A stretch of DNA of 64,000 bases, taken from the NCBI RefSeq assembly GCF_001647085.1, contig NZ_CP015520.1, positions 248,001 to 312,000 on the forward strand, written 5' to 3'. The translations under genes and the position numbers were made by a program. This document shows, in pieces, positions 1-7,791 of the stretch (positions are counted from its first letter, which is position 1; each line of letters opens with the position of its first letter). The DNA comes from Thermococcus piezophilus. GTDB lineage: Archaea; Methanobacteriota_B; Thermococci; Thermococcales; Thermococcaceae. Below the pieces are notes generated by a model that was given only the letters and a program-made list of their open reading frames with translations, was not told the origin of the DNA and ran no database searches.

Positions 1-243
1 ACCAAGGGACTCCATCTGCTTTATGTACTCAACGGTAGTGTACTGACTTGAAATGTAACTGGCAGTGTAGCCGTTCATGAGAAAGCCATAGAGAAGGCGC
101 TGAACAAATATAGACTTACCGCTACCCCTATCACCCTCGACGAGCATGATGGTGCCCGCGGGAATGCCCCCGCCGAGACGCCTGTGGAGCTCATCGCCCT
201 TAAGCTCAATCTTGAGGAGTTCCTCGACCAAGATGACCACCAC
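1..243 (-). CDS. flaH: Archaellum ATPase-like protein FlaH/ArlH (partial, 5' part only)
   Basis: This is the first 80 or so codons of a RecA/KaiC-like protein; the rest lies beyond the left edge of the window. A Walker A motif (EGDRGSGKS) follows the segment HRRLGGGIPAG, as expected for FlaH. FlaH is a nucleotide-binding protein that docks with the FlaI ATPase at the cytoplasmic face of the archaellum motor. It follows flaG by 44 bp on the same strand. The start is uncertain: in-frame GTG codons lie at 243 and 240, and a TTG at 231 sits behind a GGTGGT ribosome binding site. Confidence 0.88.
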   Translation of the reverse strand, partial: MVVILVEELLKIELKGDELHRRLGGGIPAGTIMLVEGDRGSGKSIFVQRLLYGFLMNGYTASYISSQYTTVEYIKQMESLG

Positions 244-286
244 CGTCTCGCGTTATTTTACCCGAGGATGATAAAGGCCGCCGACG

Positions 287-766
287 TCATGGGGCCTTGA
301 AGACCAGGCTGCGTCTCTTGCCGTTTTCAAGAACCACCATGATGGTGTAGTACTGTCCGGATGTAAGGAGACTACCTTTGGTGACTTTTATCACGCCGAC
401 CTCGTAGGGGCCGAGAGTAGTTATTGTATTCCCATAGACATCGGTGAAAGTGAGGTTCGCAGGGGGCACCATATCCCCGTCAATAAACACCTGAACTGCA
501 TCGGCAGTGAATGGAAAGGGTTCCTTCCCTATGTTCTTGATGTAAAACGTATACGTGTAGGGCCCAGTTCCACTTACTGGTATGTTGTTCGGGTCATTTA
601 TGATGGAGAAGTCAGTCCTGAGCTGATCTGCCAGCATTGCCCCTCTATCGTTCATGCCGTGGGCTATGTCGTTGGTGATATAAGCTAATCCGCCGGCAAC
701 GCTACCGGCAACGATCACAGCCACAATGAACATAATCAACTCGCTCGCTGGCCCTCCTGCGGCCAT
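287..766 (-). CDS. flaG: Archaellum stator protein FlaG/ArlG
   Basis: A 159-residue protein starting MAAGGPASELIMF, with one N-terminal membrane helix (about residues 8-30) and a beta-rich C-terminal domain. This matches FlaG, which with FlaF forms the pseudoperiplasmic stator complex that binds the S-layer. The ATG at 766 overlaps the flaF stop (TGATG), with GGGGTGA just upstream, so the two are translationally coupled. An in-frame upstream codon would give 166 residues, but its ribosome binding site would lie inside the flaF end. Confidence 0.88.
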   Translation of the reverse strand: MAAGGPASELIMFIVAVIVAGSVAGGLAYITNDIAHGMNDRGAMLADQLRTDFSIINDPNNIPVSGTGPYTYTFYIKNIGKEPFPFTADAVQVFIDGDMVPPANLTFTDVYGNTITTLGPYEVGVIKVTKGSLLTSGQYYTIMVVLENGKRRSLVFKAP

Positions 767-1242
767 CAGCTCACCCCCATTGGACACTGGGTCGAGTAGC
801 TGTTCACAATATAGGCCAATTTGGCTGAGTCATAATAATACTCAACCAGCAGCATACATCCGTTGTCAAATCCAAACGTGGCATAGTTAATGGCACCGCT
901 GATATCAGCTCCCCCAGTGACCGTAATGGTGTAATAATTGTTTGGTATCAAATAGCCAAGATTAACGGACGACACGTAGGTTCCGTTATGAAGTACAACA
1001 ACGGTTCCACTAATGGTCTGACCCAAATACTTGAAAGACACACTCACATCAGAGGAACCGGACGCAGTAATGCTTACATCACCAACATCGAAATGAACCT
1101 GAGAAAGCCTGAGCTCGTACCAGTCCTCGCGGGCGGCCTGGACGTTGGAGTAGCTGTTTTCCCACGCGGTGTAAAGGGTGCTGGCGGCTATTAAAAAAGA
1201 AATAAAGATTATGGCCGTACTCGCTGATACGCTGAATCCCAT
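766..1242 (-). CDS. flaF: Archaellum stator protein FlaF/ArlF
   Basis: A 158-residue protein with a single N-terminal hydrophobic helix (about residues 5-25) followed by a region rich in beta-strand, T and V, consistent with the FlaF beta-sandwich that contacts the S-layer outside the membrane. It sits between flaD/E and flaG in the usual euryarchaeal fla order, 32 bp after flaD/E, and overlaps flaG by the stop/start. FlaF diverges strongly between species, so the assignment rests on gene position plus architecture. Confidence 0.85.
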   Translation of the reverse strand: MGFSVSASTAIIFISFLIAASTLYTAWENSYSNVQAAREDWYELRLSQVHFDVGDVSITASGSSDVSVSFKYLGQTISGTVVVLHNGTYVSSVNLGYLIPNNYYTITVTGGADISGAINYATFGFDNGCMLLVEYYYDSAKLAYIVNSYSTQCPMGVS

Positions 1243-1274
1243 AGGCCGCCCCCCTCTCCCTGAAGTCCTGCACC

Positions 1275-1703
1275 TCAGATACCGTAAAACTCGTCGAGGG
1301 TCTTTTCGAGCATCTTGATTTCGCGCTCAAGCTTGTCTAGGACGTTCCTGTTTATCCTGAGTCCTCTGAGCCTCTCGATGAAGAGCAAGCTTATGAGGTG
1401 ATCCTGGACGGTGAGCTTCTCGGCCGGCTTCCACTCGGGGTCCCTGTGGTGCGGCCTGGTACCCTTGGCATAGCGCAGGAGCTGGTTGAGCACTTCCTCA
1501 CTTATCCAGCCTATCTCATAGTAAAACTCAAGCACTCTCTCAAGGTTCTGGATACCAACCCTGTCGATAAGGAATCCAAGCCACTTAAGGGCTATCATGG
1601 TGGAAACGATGTCCTCGTGGAGCTTTTCAAGGCGTGCCTTCTTTGGCTCCTCCTCAAAGAGCAGGCTTGCGATGTCCTCCGGGATCTGGATCTTCTCAGC
1701 CAT
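1275..1703 (-). other. Possible internal translation product of flaD/E (FlaE-like domain alone)
   Basis: Inside flaD/E the in-frame ATG of MAEKIQIPEDIASLL is preceded by GGAGGAAGGTGGTG at a 7-nt spacing, as good a ribosome binding site as those of the annotated genes. Initiation here would give about 142 residues, exactly the conserved FlaD/E domain without the coiled coil and acidic linker. From memory, a smaller C-terminal product of flaD has been described in Methanococcus voltae; I cannot verify that here. This is an inference from the signal, not a demonstrated product. Confidence 0.5.
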
Positions 1704-2606
1704 CTCAACACCACCTTCCTCCCTTTTGATTTCCTCAGGTTTAACCTCATGAGCGGGAACCTCTTCAATCGAAACTTCCTCGGCTACCTCGGGGACGGCC
1801 TCAACTTCCCCAACAATTCCTTCCTGCGGAGCCTCTTCGGGAAGTTCCTCCACGTTTCCAGTCTCTTCCGGAAGCACCTCGACTTCTTCCACCCCTGGGA
1901 CTTCCTCAGTCCCTTCAACTTCCTCAGGGGCAGTCTCTTCAGTGGGAGCCTCTACCTCCTCAACACCCATTATTTCTTCCACCGGGGCTTCCTCTGCTGC
2001 AGCTTGGGCCTCGGCAACCGCCTGTTCGGCGACCGCAAGCTCCTCCTCACTGATCTCTTCGCCGGCCTCTATCTTGGCCTGAAGCTCCTCCAGCTTCTCC
2101 TGGGCTTCTTCAAGTTTCTCGGCTGCCGTCTGAACCTCGACCTTCTCGGCAATCTCATCGACCTTTCTGTGGAGCTCCTCGAGCTTCTCGGTGAGTTCCT
2201 CAGGAACTTCCTCTTTCTCCTCCCCCTCGAGGAGTTCCTCAAGCTTCCCAATCTTCTTGTGGACTTCGTCGACTTTCTGGGAGACCTTCTCAGCCTTCTT
2301 CTCTTGAACATCGAACTTCGCAGATTCGAGAGTCTCAACGAGCCTGCCCAACTGAAGGCTCAGATCGGTGAGCCTCTTGCCTAGTTCATCAACGCGTTTG
2401 CTAAGCTGTTCGTACTTTGTAGCTTGACTTCCATAGGTGTCAAGGACTTTCTGGATTATCTTCTCAAGCTGGTCGTAAGTGAGGTTGTCCTTACGTGCTA
2501 TGAGCTTCTCGCGGAGGTCGTTGATGACGACTGTTGGAACCTTGCCCTTGAGCTCCGCGAGCTTGGCGTTGATGTCGGCCTCTGTAACGAGCCTGCCAAT
2601 CTCCAC
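1275..2606 (-). CDS. flaD: Archaellum accessory protein FlaD/E (ArlD/E), long coiled-coil form
   Basis: A 443-residue cytoplasmic protein. The N-terminal part (1-140) is helical with heptads; a very acidic Glu/Val/Pro-rich linker (about 200-300) follows. The last 140 residues form the conserved FlaD/E domain, with LHEDIVSTMIALKWLGFLID and the end DKLEREIKMLEKTLDEFYGI. FlaC, FlaD and FlaE form the cytoplasmic ring that receives CheF/CheY signals. The GTG start is preceded by GGAGGTG, 3 bp after flaC. An internal ATG at 1703 has its own strong ribosome binding site and could produce the C-terminal domain alone. Confidence 0.9.
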   Translation of the reverse strand: MEIGRLVTEADINAKLAELKGKVPTVVINDLREKLIARKDNLTYDQLEKIIQKVLDTYGSQATKYEQLSKRVDELGKRLTDLSLQLGRLVETLESAKFDVQEKKAEKVSQKVDEVHKKIGKLEELLEGEEKEEVPEELTEKLEELHRKVDEIAEKVEVQTAAEKLEEAQEKLEELQAKIEAGEEISEEELAVAEQAVAEAQAAAEEAPVEEIMGVEEVEAPTEETAPEEVEGTEEVPGVEEVEVLPEETGNVEELPEEAPQEGIVGEVEAVPEVAEEVSIEEVPAHEVKPEEIKREEGGVEMAEKIQIPEDIASLLFEEEPKKARLEKLHEDIVSTMIALKWLGFLIDRVGIQNLERVLEFYYEIGWISEEVLNQLLRYAKGTRPHHRDPEWKPAEKLTVQDHLISLLFIERLRGLRINRNVLDKLEREIKMLEKTLDEFYGI

Positions 2607-2609
2607 GCG

Positions 2610-3086
2610 TCACACCTCCGCAAGCACCTCGTAGATTATCGAATCGAGGTCAACCCCATATCCCGCAAGCACCTTGATGTCGTTTTTTATCTGAGCGATC
2701 TCAAGCTTTAGGTCTTCCAGTTCTTTCCTGAGATCCTGTATCTCATTGGTGAGCGGGTTCTCCTGTCCCATCTGGTCCTTAAATGGATTTACCTCCTGGC
2801 TAATAACCTCATAGAGCATCATGACGTCCTTAATGGTCTTGTCAAGCCTGTCGATGTCGTCGCGGAGTTCCTGCATCTGCTTCTTTATCGTGTCTATGCT
2901 TATCTTTATCCTTGGGATGTCGTTCTCGATCTCATTGATGCGCTCCATGAGTTGTCTTATCTGCTCGTTTTCCTCCCTGTCTTCGACACGCTCTTCTAGT
3001 TCCTCTTCAAAGATGGGCTCCTCCGGAGGGGTGGCCTCTTCCTTTGGCTTCTTCTTGAACAAAGACGAGAGGAAGTCCAGCGCCAT
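2610..3086 (-). CDS. flaC: Archaellum accessory protein FlaC/ArlC
   Basis: A 158-residue, highly charged coiled-coil protein: an acidic stretch (residues 15-45) is followed by continuous heptads, ending VLAGYGVDLDSIIYEVLAEV. This fits FlaC, a cytoplasmic component of the archaellum switch/ring complex. The ATG at 3086 follows GGGGTGG at a proper distance; a GTG at 3095 is the alternative. It lies 13 bp after flaB4 and 3 bp before flaD/E, so the genes are one transcript. Confidence 0.85.
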   Translation of the reverse strand: MALDFLSSLFKKKPKEEATPPEEPIFEEELEERVEDREENEQIRQLMERINEIENDIPRIKISIDTIKKQMQELRDDIDRLDKTIKDVMMLYEVISQEVNPFKDQMGQENPLTNEIQDLRKELEDLKLEIAQIKNDIKVLAGYGVDLDSIIYEVLAEV

Positions 3087-3099
3087 GGAAGCCACCCCC

Positions 3100-3897
3100 T
3101 CATTGCAGCTCCATCAGGTTGTCCGTGTATGTGCTTGGTGTTGTGAAGTCTATCACACCACCAGCACCGTTCTCGGGTATGACCTTACCGGTGACCTTGG
3201 TGCCTGGACCAAGACCGTAGCCGGTAGTCGGGTCACCATCATCATCAAACGGTATCGTCCAGAGGGCTATTGCCACTATGTCACCCCAGCTGAGGGTCGG
3301 GTGCGCGGGGCTTCCGCTGAGGCTCTGGTCGCTGTCGCTGACGACGATGATACCAAAGAGCATCCTTTGGCCATTACCGTCTGCATTTGTATTGTAGTAG
3401 TACAAGTTCTTCCAGAGGGTTGATATGTTGCTGGCCGGGGTTGGAGTATATGTGCTGACATTAACAGCCCCTGTTGTCGGGTCTTCACCAACATCGGCGA
3501 ACACGTTGCTCACGTCACCGGAGTAGATGAAGTAGTTTGCCTGAAGGTCCGGATCCTCGTTCGGATCGTAATACCTGTAGACGGCCATTCTCTTGCCGTC
3601 GCTGAGGACAACCCTGACGTGGGCAAGGTCTATGCCGCCAGAACCGGCGTTGGGGGAGACATAGAGCACCATCCTGGTTATATTACCGCTCCCGGCCGGG
3701 TCGGCGGGGGTGTAGCCGTAGACGTTCATCACCTTGATGCCGCTCGCCACCTCCTGGGTCGTTTGCCTGCCGGTGGCCATCGCCTTCTGCTGGAGATAGC
3801 CAGAAGTGCTTATGAGCACACCAGCGGCAACTGCAGCTACAAGCACCATTGCGATGAAGACGATGAGAGTGCCAATACCAATGGCTCCGCGTCTCAT
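3100..3897 (-). CDS. Archaellin FlaB4 (long variant)
   Basis: A 265-residue archaellin. It begins [14 protein letters not shown], a class III (type IV pilin-like) signal with the prepeptidase site after RRG, followed by the hydrophobic assembly helix and [19 protein letters not shown]. It ends [16 protein letters not shown] like its paralogues. The central region is about 50 residues longer than in FlaB1/B2 and carries Gly-, Asp- and Thr-rich loops likely exposed on the filament. Start ATG 3897 has GAGGTGATT upstream. It is the last archaellin gene before flaC and may be a minor filament component. Confidence 0.92.
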   Translation of the reverse strand: MRRGAIGIGTLIVFIAMVLVAAVAAGVLISTSGYLQQKAMATGRQTTQEVASGIKVMNVYGYTPADPAGSGNITRMVLYVSPNAGSGGIDLAHVRVVLSDGKRMAVYRYYDPNEDPDLQANYFIYSGDVSNVFADVGEDPTTGAVNVSTYTPTPASNISTLWKNLYYYNTNADGNGQRMLFGIIVVSDSDQSLSGSPAHPTLSWGDIVAIALWTIPFDDDGDPTTGYGLGPGTKVTGKVIPENGAGGVIDFTTPSTYTDNLMELQ

Positions 3898-3907
3898 GGC
3901 AATCACC

Positions 3908-4572
3908 TCACTGAAGCACCATCACATTGTAATTATAAGTCGCGGGGGTGGTGAAGTCTATAACTCCCGCAGCGCCGACTTCGGGTATGACTTTACCAAC
4001 CATCTTGGTCGCTGGACCTATTCCCTTCTCCCCATTCTCGGCGCTGAACACAGTGGTCTTTATGAGGAGCGCTACCAGGTCACCCCACTCGAGGTTCGGG
4101 TGGTTGGCGTCCATCTCACTGGCGCGTCGTGGATGACGACTATTGCGAAGTTGGTGTCTGAAAAGCTGGAGTTGTCCCATATCTTGCTGCTTATCTCCGT
4201 GCCGTTGAAGAGATCGTCCACAACACCCTTATAAAGTATCCCACTGTAGTTGTAGACGACGAGCTTTATTCCGTCGCTAAGGACTATCTTGACGTTGCTC
4301 AGATCGATGCCCTCGCTGCCGGAGTTGGGGGCGATGAACACCGCCATCCTGCTTATGGTACCCTTGCTCGGCGGGGTAGCGTTGGTGTAGCCATATATGT
4401 TGAGGACTTTGATGCCGCTTGCTACCTCTTGGGTGGTCTCTCTTCCAGCGGCTTGAGCTTTCTGCTGGAGGTAGCCCGCTGTGCCTATGATTACTCCCGC
4501 CGCTACTGCAGCTACAAGCACCATTGCGATGAACACGATGAGAGTGCCAATGCCTATTGCTCCCCTACGCAT
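3908..4572 (-). pseudogene. Archaellin FlaB3, frameshifted
   Basis: The N-terminal 150 codons encode a normal archaellin: [20 protein letters not shown], class III signal, then [16 protein letters not shown]. At about 4120-4128 the frame is lost by one base. The -1 frame continues as [20 protein letters not shown] and runs to the normal archaellin end [16 protein letters not shown] at 3908. One missing G in GACGCG(G)CC would restore [12 protein letters not shown]. As read, the first frame ends after 166 residues at 4072. It may be a sequencing error, a real null allele, or a frameshift used for variation; both halves keep archaellin coding character. Confidence 0.8.
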
Positions 4573-4626
4573 AGCACCACCTCCTAAAAATTTTCAAAAA
4601 ACGAAAGATAGAGAGAAGCGGTGGAG
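4573..4626 (-). terminator. T-rich spacer between flaB2 and flaB3, possible partial terminator
   Basis: In the direction of transcription the spacer after the flaB2 stop contains CGTTTTTTG and then AAATTTTT before the flaB3 ribosome binding site GGAGGTGG. Archaeal terminators are simple T runs, so this could lower read-through from the two highly similar leading archaellins into flaB3 and the motor genes, giving excess filament subunits. This is inferred from the T run alone. Confidence 0.4.
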
Positions 4627-5271
4627 TTACTGAAGCTCTATAACGCTCTGGGTGTAGGTGCTTGGTGTGGTGAAGTCGATGACGCCCGGTGCACCGAACT
4701 CCGGAATGACCTGACCAGTAATGTGAGTCCTAACCGGAATTCCTCCGAACACCTTGTAAGTGTTAACTCCAAGTATGACCATGTCGCCCTTGTTGAGTGT
4801 CGGAGCGTTCTGTTGGACGGAGGAGTCATAATCCTGAACAACGATGATACCAAAGTCGGTTGGACCCATGGCGCTCCAGTTGAAGTTGGCAGTGTCGGCG
4901 AAGATGTCGGAGGTTAGAGTGTTGAGGTAGTAACTGGAGTTGTACTGCATTATGGCCTGGACGTTTCCGTTGCTGAGGATTATCTTAGTGTTCTTGAGGT
5001 CAATGCCGGTGCTTCCAGCGTTCGGAGTGACGTAAATGGCAAGCTTTGAGACACCGCTCTCATTAACCCATCCAATGACGCTGGCGACCTGTATTCCGCT
5101 GGCGACCTGTTCAGTGCTTTCCCTACCTGTGCTGGAGGCCTTCTGCTGGAGGTAGCCGCTGGTGTTGATGAGTACTGCTGCTGCTACTGCAGCCACTAAA
5201 ACCATGGCTATAAAAACTATAAGGGTACCGATACCCACGGCACCCTTCCTCTTCTTAAGGAACCTCATCAC
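4627..5271 (-). CDS. Archaellin FlaB2
   Basis: A 214-residue archaellin beginning [18 protein letters not shown]: a basic leader, the archaellin peptidase cleavage site after KG, and a hydrophobic polymerisation helix. The outer domain contains [20 protein letters not shown], and the protein ends [16 protein letters not shown]. Much of the 5' half is base-for-base identical to flaB1, showing recent duplication or gene conversion. It is 11 bp after flaB1 in the operon and likely a major subunit. Start chosen at the first ATG behind the GGGGTGAGATG signal. Confidence 0.93.
   Translation of the reverse strand: MMRFLKKRKGAVGIGTLIVFIAMVLVAAVAAAVLINTSGYLQQKASSTGRESTEQVASGIQVASVIGWVNESGVSKLAIYVTPNAGSTGIDLKNTKIILSNGNVQAIMQYNSSYYLNTLTSDIFADTANFNWSAMGPTDFGIIVVQDYDSSVQQNAPTLNKGDMVILGVNTYKVFGGIPVRTHITGQVIPEFGAPGVIDFTTPSTYTQSVIELQ
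5088..5244 (-). repeat. 157-bp direct repeat, copy in flaB2 (other copy 5762-5918 in flaB1)
   Basis: Positions 5088-5244 and 5762-5918 read identically by eye over about 157 bp, including third codon positions. They encode the signal region and assembly helix. Shorter near-identical blocks also occur further along both genes (about 4963-5046 against 5634-5716). Such identity in hyperthermophile paralogues points to recent gene conversion or tandem duplication, and makes deletion of one copy by recombination likely. Confidence 0.9.
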
Positions 5272-5282
5272 ATCTCACCCCC

Positions 5283-5939
5283 TCACTGCAAGTCAACAAT
5301 GGTGCTGGTGTAGGTGCTTGGTGTGGTGAAGTCGATGACGCCCGGTGCACCGAACTCAGGAACGACCTGACCAGTAATGTGAGTCCTAACTGGTATTGGT
5401 GATCCAAACAGCTGATCTGCCCTAATGGTCAGTATAACGATGTCCCCCTGGTTGAGTGTCGGAGCGTCCTGCTGGACGGAGGAGTCATAATCCTGAACAA
5501 CGATGATACCAAAGGTCGTGCTGGTTAATGCACTCCAGTTGTAAACAGTGGGATCAGTAGTGAAGATGTCACTAAGCGGACCCTGGACATAGGTTTTGAG
5601 GGTTCCTCCAGAATACTCGAGAATGCCCTGGACGTTTCCGTTGCTGAGGATTATCTTAGTGTTCTTGAGGTCAATGCCGGTGCTTCCAGCGTTCGGAGTG
5701 ACGTAAATGGCAAGCTTGTCTATTCCTGAGGTTCCATCGTAGTGTCCGGAAACCTTCATAACCTGTATTCCGCTGGCGACCTGTTCAGTGCTTTCCCTAC
5801 CTGTGCTGGAGGCCTTCTGCTGGAGGTAGCCGCTGGTGTTGATGAGTACTGCTGCTGCTACTGCAGCCACTAAAACCATGGCTATAAAAACTATAAGGGT
5901 ACCGATACCCACGGCACCTCTCCTTGTCCTGGCCTTCAT
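5283..5939 (-). CDS. Archaellin FlaB1 (first gene of the archaellum operon)
   Basis: A 218-residue archaellin starting [18 protein letters not shown] with the class III signal peptide, then [19 protein letters not shown] and the outer domain. It ends [16 protein letters not shown]. It is the promoter-proximal gene: ATG 5939 follows GGGGGTG, and a TATA box lies at 5983-5997. In Thermococcales the first archaellin is generally the main filament subunit; that it is so here is inference from position. Confidence 0.94.
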   Translation of the reverse strand: MKARTRRGAVGIGTLIVFIAMVLVAAVAAAVLINTSGYLQQKASSTGRESTEQVASGIQVMKVSGHYDGTSGIDKLAIYVTPNAGSTGIDLKNTKIILSNGNVQGILEYSGGTLKTYVQGPLSDIFTTDPTVYNWSALTSTTFGIIVVQDYDSSVQQDAPTLNQGDIVILTIRADQLFGSPIPVRTHITGQVVPEFGAPGVIDFTTPSTYTSTIVDLQ

Positions 5940-5982
5940 TCTACACGCACCCCCTAGGGTTGTCTGCGTCGTTAATTACGCT

Positions 5983-6047
5983 ATGTAAATATAAAGGCCT
6001 TTTTTGTCCTTAGTAGTGTAGGTGGTTGTGTAGGTGCATATGTAGGT
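5983..6047 (-). promoter_or_regulatory. Archaellum operon promoter with three 12-bp-phased ACCTACA repeats
   Basis: Reading towards flaB1, three direct repeats of ACCTACA occupy 6047-6041, 6035-6029 and 6023-6017, spaced exactly 12 bp apart. They are followed by an A-rich stretch (AAGGACAAAAAAAGG) and a TATA box, TTTATATTTACAT, around 5984-5996. TATA lies about 45-55 bp before the flaB1 ATG, leaving a leader of 20-30 nt. The phased repeats are placed where an activator would help recruit TFB/TBP. The divergent EarA-like gene makes EarA the obvious candidate ligand. Confidence 0.75.
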
Positions 6048-6153
6048 ACCTGAAAGGACATCCAAAACTCAGTGGGGGATATGCCAGAAACAACAAGAAC
6101 AAAAACATTAATTAAGGATGGTACAAAGTATTAAAAAAGCAGAGACTATGGAA

Positions 6154-7107
6154 TTACATCTTCTTAACGACCAGCATGCTCCTCGCTGGCTGGCTTATCT
6201 CAACGTCAAAGCCCTCATTCAGGATGGCATCTTTCACATCCCGGGTGGACGGGAAGCCAATGAAGTCCTTGTTGAGGCCCTCGAAGAACTCCAGGGCCTG
6301 GACATACTTGAAGGTGTCTCTGAAGGGCTCAAGGATTACCATCCTACCACCAGAATTGAGGGCCTCCATGGCGCGCTTGAGTACTATGGGAAAGTCATCG
6401 ATGTACTCAAGGACGAAACTGAGGAAAACAGAGTCGTACTCGTTCACAGGCCTTATGAGCTTTGCGTCCATCTCCTTGAGCTCCACCGGCAGGCTCTTAC
6501 CTTCGATACGGGCGCGAGCTATCTCAATGAGCGCCGGGGAGTAGTCGATGCCGAGGTAGAAGCCGTTGTATCCTATCATCTCCCCGAACTGGAGCGGGGA
6601 ATATGAGCCACAGCCAATGTCAAGAACATGCATCCCCTGTCTAAGGCCGGCCACCTGGGCCATCGCCTCGCGGTAGATGCTGGAGAACCTTGTGCTCATA
6701 CGTATGTCCCAGAAGTCAGCGTCCTTGTCGAAGTCCATGAGAACGTGGGGGTGAATGGGAGTTATGAATACATAATCCACCATGCGGTAGATCTCCTCCT
6801 GAATGGGAATCCAGTCCGGGACGAGAAGGTCGTACTTCTCATCTGGTACGTTGATGGTATATGAGAAACCATTGAGGTACAGCCTGCCGTTTTTCTCCTG
6901 GACTATCTTCAGGCTCTCGAGGGTCTCTATGAAACCGAGTAGAAGGCGCCTGTTGGGAAGATCCACTTCATCTATCAGCTCCTGAATCGTTGGCCCCCTT
7001 GCAAGAAGTGGAAACACACCATGCTTGGTTCCAAGGCTGATTATTTCAAGCACCGAGAACTTAATCATCTGCTCGATGTTGGTATCGACAGCATCGAGGG
7101 GATTCAT
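6154..7107 (-). CDS. Archaellum-linked class I SAM-dependent methyltransferase
   Basis: A 317-residue protein with two parts. Residues 1-100 look like the winged-helix dimerisation domain of O-methyltransferases (GVFPLLARGPTIQELIDEV, then a wing). Residues 150-317 are a Rossmann methyltransferase with motif I VLDIGCGSYSP and the acidic post-I segment FYLGIDYS. The ATG at 7107 has GAGGTGATAAC upstream, and the gene follows the EarA-like gene by 9 bp, so the two form one transcript pointing at the fla operon. Its substrate is unknown; archaellin, a glycan or a regulator are possibilities suggested only by position. Confidence 0.78.
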   Translation of the reverse strand: MNPLDAVDTNIEQMIKFSVLEIISLGTKHGVFPLLARGPTIQELIDEVDLPNRRLLLGFIETLESLKIVQEKNGRLYLNGFSYTINVPDEKYDLLVPDWIPIQEEIYRMVDYVFITPIHPHVLMDFDKDADFWDIRMSTRFSSIYREAMAQVAGLRQGMHVLDIGCGSYSPLQFGEMIGYNGFYLGIDYSPALIEIARARIEGKSLPVELKEMDAKLIRPVNEYDSVFLSFVLEYIDDFPIVLKRAMEALNSGGRMVILEPFRDTFKYVQALEFFEGLNKDFIGFPSTRDVKDAILNEGFDVEISQPARSMLVVKKM

Positions 7108-7116
7108 GTTATCACC

Positions 7117-7446
7117 TCACATGAACCTCCTGTAATAGCGATAATATTCCTTGAGGTAGTCCACAACCTTCTTCCCGTAGTTTGTCAGGCGGTAGTATTT
7201 GAAGCCGTTATTAGAAACCTCCTCCACGAGGCCAAGGTACACAAGAGAGCTCTCACCGTTGTAGCGGTTGCCGAGGCCAACCAGGGCACCTCTGACATTC
7301 GATGGATCAGAACCGACCACCCTTGCTATCTCCGAGAGGTACGTCGCAGAAGGATATATTTCGCTCAAGTACATCAGTATCTTCTTCCGCAGTTCGCTGC
7401 GGTGGATGGAACGCAACACCTGTGGATCAACGATCACTGTGTTCAT
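7117..7446 (-). CDS. earA: EarA-like winged-helix archaellum transcription activator
   Basis: A 109-residue basic protein with one winged-helix domain: KKILMYLSEIYPSATYLSEI, then VGSDPSNVRGALVGLG as the recognition helix, then LGLVEEVSNNGFKYYRLTNYG as the wing. The C-terminus is Tyr/Arg-rich. Size, sequence pattern and location beside the fla operon fit EarA, the euryarchaeal archaellum activator defined in Methanococcus maripaludis. The ATG at 7446 follows GGAGGAAGG. It precedes the methyltransferase gene and overlaps a small ORF by ATGA. The probable targets are the ACCTACA repeats at the fla and che promoters; this is inference. Confidence 0.75.
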   Translation of the reverse strand: MNTVIVDPQVLRSIHRSELRKKILMYLSEIYPSATYLSEIARVVGSDPSNVRGALVGLGNRYNGESSLVYLGLVEEVSNNGFKYYRLTNYGKKVVDYLKEYYRYYRRFM

Positions 7447-7628
7447 CCTTCCTCCCCCCGAAGTTCATGGTCAGCTTCGGCGTCCCTGATTATAGCCGCT
7501 GAATGGTCACTAAGGATAATGGACACACCACTCCAGTACATAACATTGTCGTTTGTAGAATATATAACGTTTTTGGTTAGCCATGGGAATAACTCATCAA
7601 TGATAATCTTTGATTGTAGAATTTTCAT
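7443..7628 (-). CDS. Small ORF overlapping the earA start, doubtful
   Basis: A 61-codon frame (MKILQSKIIIDELFPWLTKN) ends four bases inside earA, the ATGA overlap typical of coupled genes. It lacks a recognisable ribosome binding site, contains no known motif, and the region is AT-rich. It may be a real upstream peptide, or just leader sequence of the earA transcript, since a TATA-like ATATATAAC (7559-7567, read in reverse) lies inside it. I do not recognise a family. Confidence 0.25.
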   Translation of the reverse strand: MKILQSKIIIDELFPWLTKNVIYSTNDNVMYWSGVSIILSDHSAAIIRDAEADHELRGEEG

Positions 7629-7791
7629 TCAGAAGTTGAACAAAATTGGTATCAAGAACAATCATCCAATGATATGGATAATTTCCAATTCACTGTTTGG
7701 TTCTCTGTGGCATATATCGACTAAATACGGTAGAAGGGCATAAAATCTAAATACCATAACGCCGCAGATTACACGGCTGAAGCCAGGTGGT
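7447..7791. promoter_or_regulatory. Divergent intergenic region between earA and the coiled-coil gene
   Basis: About 345 bp, AT-rich. Towards earA there is a TATA-like ATATATAAC around 7559-7568, with TTCTACAA beside it, and a second candidate GATATATG around 7711-7718. Towards the gene at 7792, CATAAAATCTAAATACC (7739-7755) can serve as TATA region. No ACCTACA repeat is present here, in contrast to the fla and che promoters. Apart from the doubtful 61-codon ORF I see no gene. Confidence 0.5.

Noticed and set aside
1398-2384. Plus-strand frame of 328 codons rich in Leu and Phe
   Set aside because: Antisense shadow of the Glu/Lys-rich flaD/E coiled coil; the Leu/Phe bias is explained by the complement of GAA/GAG/AAG codons.
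7021-7743. Plus-strand frame of 240 codons over the methyltransferase and earA
   Set aside because: Antisense to two recognised genes, with no ribosome binding site and no similarity I recognise.
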